NCBI GenBank assembly: GCA_031394045.1
Contig: JANMWN010000364.1
Location: forward strand, 1-9,566
Direction of reading: 5' to 3'
Length of the DNA stretch: 9,566 nucleotides
From: JANYIP01 sp031394045
GTDB lineage: Bacteria > Actinomycetota > Actinomycetes > Prado026
Shown: one piece after another, positions 6,772 through 9,566 of the stretch
Layout of the letters: each line of letters begins with the position of its first letter
Position numbering within the stretch: the first letter of the stretch is position 1
The notes under the pieces: model-generated
What the model was told of the DNA's origin: nothing
Database searches by the model: none
What the model saw: only the letters and a program-made list of their open reading frames with translations
Translations under genes and position numbers: made by a program

Positions 6772-8033
6772 CAGGCCAAGGTACGGCTAGTTCGTAGGGG
6801 TGACCATCTGGTGGCCGGCTCGTCGAGGACCCGTTGCACGACAGCGCCCGCGCCCCCGCGGATCGCCGCGTCGCCCCCGAGACCCGAGACGGTGACCGTC
6901 ACCGGGGCCCAGCGGTGGGCCAGGACCCGGCCGGCGATCTCCCGCTCGACGGGGGGTGCGATCCAGGGCGCCAGCGCGGCGTACAGGCCACCGAGGACGA
7001 CCGTGCCGACGTCGATCAGGTTGATGACGCCGGCCACGGCGACGCCGAGGGCCGAGCCGGCCTCGTCGAGGGCGGCCAGCAGGTCCGGACGGCCGGACTC
7101 GGCCAGCTCGACCAGACGGTCGACGCCCGGCTGCCCGGCCATCGTCGTACCTGCCCGGTTCGTGAGACCGGCCGCGCGCAGGATCGCCTCCTGCCCAGCC
7201 ATCTGTTCGAGGCAGCCGCGCGCGCCGCAGCTGCACGGCGGTCCGTCGGGCCGGATGGCCAGGTGCCCGATCTCGCCGCCCCAGCCGTGAGTGCCCCGGA
7301 ACAGCCGACCGTCGAGCACGATCCCCGCGCCGACGCCGATCTCGCCCGACAGCGCCACGAAGCTGTCGGCGCCGCCGGCGCCACCGCTGTACATCTCGCC
7401 CAGCGCCGCGAGGTTGGCCTCGTTGTCGATCGAGAGCGGCAGGCCAGCGAGGCGGCCGTCCGCGCGTACGACGGCCAGGACGTCGAGGTCGTGCCAGCCG
7501 AGGTTGGGGGCCAGCCGGAGCAGCCCGTCCGGCGCCTCGACCAGACCCGGTACGGCGATCGTCGCGCCGCCGACCGGCAGCCCGCGCCGCTGCGCGGTAC
7601 CGAGGGCCGCGGCGGCGAGGTCGGCCAGCTCGGCGAGGACGGCTTCCGGCGGTCTTCCGCGCTGGTCGCCGAGCACGACGCTGCGATGCCGTACGGCGCC
7701 GGTCAGGTCGACGACGCACGCGGCCAGGTAGTCGACGTTGACCTCCAGACCGATCCCCGCGGCGCCGTCGGCATCCAGAACCAGGCCGGTCGCCGGGCGG
7801 CCCGCGCCGGAGGCGGCCACGGGCTCGACCTCGCGGACCAGTCGTCGTGCCAGGAGCGCGTCGACCAGGGTGGACGCGGTCGACCGGGTCAGCCCCGTGG
7901 CCGCCGCGATGTCCGCGCGCGAGACCGGCTCGGGGGAGTGCGCCACCTGTCGCAGGGCGATGCCCAGGTTGTGGTCGCGTAGGGAGCGCTGACGGGCGGG
8001 GACGGCGGTCGTCACGGGGCTTGACACTGCCAT
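6771..8033 (-). CDS. ROK-family transcriptional regulator (XylR-like)
   Basis: A 420-residue ROK protein with DNA-binding and sugar-kinase-like halves. The N-terminal winged helix-turn-helix (about residues 18-65) includes VSRADIAAATGLTRSTASTLVDALL. The ROK core has IDNEANLAALGE, the glycine-rich VALSGEIGVGAGIVLDG, and the signature HGWGGEIGH (His257) followed by the zinc-binding CSCGARGC (Cys267, Cys269, Cys274). Such proteins usually repress sugar genes and release DNA on binding a sugar. The gene is divergent from xylA across a short gap containing an inverted repeat, so control of xylA in response to xylose is a reasonable inference. The start is uncertain: ATG 8033 has no clear Shine-Dalgarno and would place the xylA -35 element inside this gene; GTG at 8015 (codon 7) also precedes the conserved RQRSLRDHN. 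Its stop overlaps the next gene by 1 nt. Confidence 0.93.
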   Translation of the reverse strand: MAVSSPVTTAVPARQRSLRDHNLGIALRQVAHSPEPVSRADIAAATGLTRSTASTLVDALLARRLVREVEPVAASGAGRPATGLVLDADGAAGIGLEVNVDYLAACVVDLTGAVRHRSVVLGDQRGRPPEAVLAELADLAAAALGTAQRRGLPVGGATIAVPGLVEAPDGLLRLAPNLGWHDLDVLAVVRADGRLAGLPLSIDNEANLAALGEMYSGGAGGADSFVALSGEIGVGAGIVLDGRLFRGTHGWGGEIGHLAIRPDGPPCSCGARGCLEQMAGQEAILRAAGLTNRAGTTMAGQPGVDRLVELAESGRPDLLAALDEAGSALGVAVAGVINLIDVGTVVLGGLYAALAPWIAPPVEREIAGRVLAHRWAPVTVTVSGLGGDAAIRGGAGAVVQRVLDEPATRWSPLRTSRTLA

Positions 8034-8049
8034 AACCGCGGAATAAGTT
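8021..8049 (+). promoter_or_regulatory. Predicted xylA promoter (TTGACA, 17-nt spacer, TAAGTT)
   Basis: A perfect TTGACA -35 hexamer (8021-8026) is followed after 17 nt by TAAGTT (8044-8049), which fits the actinobacterial TANNNT -10 pattern. Transcription would begin near 8056, leaving about 30 nt of leader before the xylA ATG. The region is markedly richer in A/T than its surroundings. The -35 lies within the first codons of the divergent ROK gene if that starts at 8033. Confidence 0.6.
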
Positions 8050-8057
8050 CAATCAAC
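8047..8057. promoter_or_regulatory. Candidate ROK-regulator operator, GTT-N5-AAC inverted repeat
   Basis: A short inverted repeat GTTCAATCAAC overlaps the xylA -10 element and the expected transcription start. ROK repressors commonly bind AT-rich repeats with GTT...AAC-type half-sites. Binding here would block RNA polymerase at xylA and could also affect the regulator's own gene. The half-sites are only 3 bp, so this rests mainly on position. Confidence 0.35.
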
Positions 8058-8075
8058 ATACAAAATTGCAGGGAT

Positions 8076-8079
8076 GGAG
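8076..8079 (+). promoter_or_regulatory. xylA ribosome binding site (GGAG) that decides the start
   Basis: GGAG sits 6 nt upstream of ATG 8086, an ideal distance. The alternative in-frame ATG at 8074 would use AGGG with no spacing, and this GGAG lies inside its coding part. With ATG 8086 the catalytic His falls at residue 54, exactly as in Streptomyces xylose isomerases. Confidence 0.65.
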
Positions 8080-8085
8080 CCCGTC

Positions 8086-9258
8086 ATGTCGCTCGAGCCG
8101 ACCAGGGAAGACCACTTCAGCTTCGGGCTGTGGACCGTGGGCTGGCAGGCGCGGGACCCGTTCGGCGATGCGACCCGCGCCCCGGTCGACCCGGTCGAGA
8201 CCGTGCACCGACTCTCCGACCTGGGTGCCTGGGGCGTCACCTTCCACGACAACGACGTGTTCCCGTTCGGCTCCGACGACGCCAGCAGGGACGGCCACAT
8301 CAAGCGGTTCCGCGCCGCGCTAGACGAGACCGGCATCGTCGTCCCGATGGTGACGACGAACCTGTTCACCCACCCGGTCTTCAAGGACGGCGGGTTCACC
8401 AGCAACGACCGTTCGATCCGCCGGTTCGCCCTGCGCAAGGTCATGCGCAACCTCGACCTGGCCGCCGAGCTCGGGGCCGAGACGTACGTCTTCTGGGGTG
8501 GTCGTGAGGGCACCGAGACCGACGCGGCCAAGGACATCCGGGTCGCGCTCGACCGCTACCGCGAGGGCATCGACCTGCTCGCCGGCTACGTCACCGACCG
8601 GGGGTACGGCCTGCGGTTCGCCCTGGAGCCCAAGCCCAACGAGCCGCGCGGCGACATCCTGCTGCCGACGGTCGGGCACGCGCTCGCGTTCATCTCTACC
8701 CTGGACCACCACGAGATGGTCGGCGTGAACCCCGAGGTTGGGCACGAGCAGATGGCCGGCCTGAACTTCGTCCACGGCATCGCACAGGCGCTGTGGCAGG
8801 GCAAGCTCTTCCACCTCGACCTCAACGGGCAGCACGGGCCGAAGTTCGACCAGGACCTCACGTTCGGTCACGGCGACCTCATCAACGCGTTCTTCCTGGT
8901 CGACCTGCTCGAGACCGCCGGCTACGCCGGACCGAAGCACTTCGACTACAAGCCCCTGCGCACCGAGGACATGGACGGTGTCTGGGCGTCAGCGGCGGCC
9001 AACATGCGTACGTACCTGCTGCTCCGCGAGCGGGCGCTGGCCTTCCGGGCCGACCCCGAGGTGCAGGCGGCGATGATCGCGTCGCGTCAGGACCAGCTCG
9101 CGATCCCGACCCTCGCCCCCGGCGAGTCGTACGCCGACCTGCTGGCGGATCGGAGCGCCTACGAGGACTTCGACGCCGACGCGGCAGCCGAGCGCGGGTT
9201 CGCCTTCACCCAGATCGACCAGCTTGCCGTCGAGCACCTCCTGGGCGCCCGCGGCTAG
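8086..9258 (+). CDS. xylA: Xylose isomerase, class I (actinobacterial type)
   Basis: Cytoplasmic enzyme that interconverts D-xylose and D-xylulose (and D-glucose and D-fructose) using two divalent metal ions. From ATG 8086 it is 390 residues, the normal length of the short class I group (about 388 in Streptomyces), and without indels up to the active site. All key residues sit at family positions: His54 and Asp57 in TFHDND, Glu181 and Lys183 in LEPKPNEP, Glu217 and His220 in NPEVGHEQ, Asp245 in FHLDLNGQ, Asp255 and Asp257 in FDQD, and Asp287 in HFDYKP. The C-terminal arm involved in tetramer contacts ends in the usual EHLLGARG. The gene is a single transcription unit with its own promoter, divergent from a ROK regulator. 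No xylulokinase or xylose transporter gene is seen in the window. Confidence 0.98.
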   Translation: MSLEPTREDHFSFGLWTVGWQARDPFGDATRAPVDPVETVHRLSDLGAWGVTFHDNDVFPFGSDDASRDGHIKRFRAALDETGIVVPMVTTNLFTHPVFKDGGFTSNDRSIRRFALRKVMRNLDLAAELGAETYVFWGGREGTETDAAKDIRVALDRYREGIDLLAGYVTDRGYGLRFALEPKPNEPRGDILLPTVGHALAFISTLDHHEMVGVNPEVGHEQMAGLNFVHGIAQALWQGKLFHLDLNGQHGPKFDQDLTFGHGDLINAFFLVDLLETAGYAGPKHFDYKPLRTEDMDGVWASAAANMRTYLLLRERALAFRADPEVQAAMIASRQDQLAIPTLAPGESYADLLADRSAYEDFDADAAAERGFAFTQIDQLAVEHLLGARG

Positions 9259-9267
9259 TGGTCCGTC

Positions 9268-9284
9268 GCCAGAATTGATCTGGC
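9268..9284 (+). terminator. Short hairpin just after xylA, possible terminator
   Basis: GCCAGA (9268-9273) and TCTGGC (9279-9284) form a perfect 6-bp stem with a 5-nt loop, starting 10 nt after the xylA stop. There is no T-run behind it, so it would be an atypical terminator or an mRNA 3'-end stabiliser. Confidence 0.35.
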
Positions 9285-9312
9285 AGGTCAGGGCGGCGCG
9301 GCTGCGCTGGAG

Positions 9313-9348
9313 TTGTCGGCGGTCATTGCGGCAACCGCCTGTGGACAA
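9313..9348. other. Imperfect long hairpin in the xylA-downstream gap
   Basis: TTGTC-GGCGGT (9313-9323) can pair with ACCGCC (9334-9339) and, across a 4-nt bulge (9340-9343), GACAA (9344-9348). This gives an 11-bp stem with a 10-nt loop. Together with the hairpin at 9268-9284 it may insulate xylA from the next gene, or serve as a protein-binding palindrome. No T-tract follows. Confidence 0.35.
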
Positions 9349-9358
9349 GATCGCCTGG

Positions 9359-9381
9359 TTGTCGGTCGGGTGTGCTACGGG
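9359..9381 (+). promoter_or_regulatory. Weak match to a LexA-independent (PafBC/RecA-NDp type) damage promoter
   Basis: TTGTCGGTC, 8 nt, then TACGGG resembles the mycobacterial RecA-NDp promoter TTGTCRGTG-N8-TANNNT. It misses the last base of each element, including the important final T of the -10, so support is weak. It lies about 40 nt upstream of a perfect SOS box, where a second damage-responsive signal would be sensible. Confidence 0.22.
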
Positions 9382-9417
9382 AATTGGTGTCGAAAAGTTG
9401 TTGTGTACCAATGGCTT

Positions 9418-9433
9418 TCGAACAACTGTTCGA
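9418..9433. promoter_or_regulatory. SOS box (LexA operator), perfect 16-bp palindrome TCGAAC-N4-GTTCGA
   Basis: TCGAACAACTGTTCGA matches the mycobacterial/actinobacterial LexA consensus TCGAAC(N4)GTTCGA at all 12 defined positions. It is located 13 nt before ATG 9447 and directly upstream of a -10-like TACGAT, where bound LexA would block RNA polymerase. Cleavage of LexA after DNA damage would switch on the following gene. Confidence 0.85.
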
Positions 9434-9434
9434 G

Positions 9435-9440
9435 TACGAT
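9435..9440 (+). promoter_or_regulatory. -10 element TACGAT for a probable leaderless transcript
   Basis: TACGAT fits TANNNT and lies one base behind the SOS box. The usual 6-7 nt to the start point puts +1 at or next to the A of ATG 9447, so the transcript would be leaderless. No Shine-Dalgarno is visible. No clear -35 is present, which is common for actinobacterial promoters. Confidence 0.5.
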
Positions 9441-9446
9441 CATGGA

Positions 9447-9566
9447 ATGACGATCACCGCGCAGCACCCGGCGACGCCCCTTCAGGGCAACCCGCTGATG
9501 CACGCGCGGGCCCGCGTCGATGCTGCGCTGGACCAGCTCGCCGCCGCGGTGGCCGAGCAACTGGAG
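9447..9566 (+). CDS. SOS-controlled gene, N-terminal fragment; possibly DUF222/13E12-family HNH endonuclease protein
   Basis: Forty codons are visible before the window ends, with no stop. The product starts MTITAQHPATPL and continues into an Ala-rich helical segment (ARARVDAALDQLAAAVAEQ). Third positions are almost all G/C, as in the other genes, which supports real coding. An in-frame ATG at 9411 would add MAFEQLFEYDHG, but those codons have far more A/T third bases and contain the SOS box, so 9447 is preferred. The SOS box and -10 place it under LexA. In Mycobacterium tuberculosis several 13E12 (DUF222-HNH) genes carry SOS boxes, and an N-terminal helix like this one is common in that family. 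The identity is an inference, as too little of the protein is visible to assign a domain. Confidence 0.6.
   Translation, partial: MTITAQHPATPLQGNPLMHARARVDAALDQLAAAVAEQLE

Noticed and set aside
5956..7290. A 444-codon plus-strand open frame opposite the membrane protein and ROK genes
   Set aside because: Arg/Ala/Pro-rich with no recognisable fold. The opposite strand carries the ROK signature and a coupled gene start.
8074..8085. ATG 8074 as xylA start
   Set aside because: It has no spaced Shine-Dalgarno. ATG 8086 has GGAG at 6 nt and restores exact family numbering of active-site residues.

Overview
This is a very GC-rich, gene-dense window with mostly G/C third codon positions and start/stop overlaps between neighbouring genes. 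That style, a gene for a probable mycothiol-dependent enzyme and a mycobacterial-type SOS box all point to an actinomycete (Actinomycetota). I cannot name the genus. I see no tRNA, rRNA, CRISPR array or insertion sequence.

Left part (1-5046, + strand): the distal end of an aerobic carbon monoxide dehydrogenase operon. It begins inside coxL, the form I molybdenum-copper catalytic subunit carrying the AYACSFR active-site signature. Three maturation genes follow: an XdhC/CoxF-like protein fused to a C-terminal YHS domain, the MoxR-type AAA+ ATPase CoxD, and the von Willebrand A protein CoxE. Every junction is a stop/start overlap, so the four genes probably form one translationally coupled unit that makes and matures the CuSMo active site. 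CoxE opens with five tandem 12-bp repeats. The genes for the small and medium subunits would lie to the left, outside the window; no coxG follows coxE here.

Middle (5056-8033): a mycothiol-dependent maleylpyruvate isomerase-family enzyme starts 9 nt after coxE and ends tail-to-tail, 3 nt away, with a two-gene minus-strand unit. That unit is a ROK-family regulator followed, with a 1-nt overlap, by an unrecognised protein with a single N-terminal membrane anchor.

Right part (8034-9566): xylA (class I xylose isomerase) is divergent from the ROK gene. The short AT-rich gap carries a good promoter for xylA, and a small inverted repeat overlaps its -10 element, so the ROK protein is the obvious candidate regulator of xylA. 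After xylA come two hairpins and then a perfect 16-bp SOS (LexA) palindrome just in front of a gene that runs off the right edge. This last gene is perhaps a DUF222/13E12-type HNH endonuclease protein and could be expressed from a leaderless, DNA-damage-inducible promoter.

I did not find a clearly undescribed system. The most unusual points are the XdhC-YHS fusion in the CO dehydrogenase maturation set, the tandem repeat at the CoxE start, the ROK/membrane-protein pair, and the SOS-controlled gene at the right edge.
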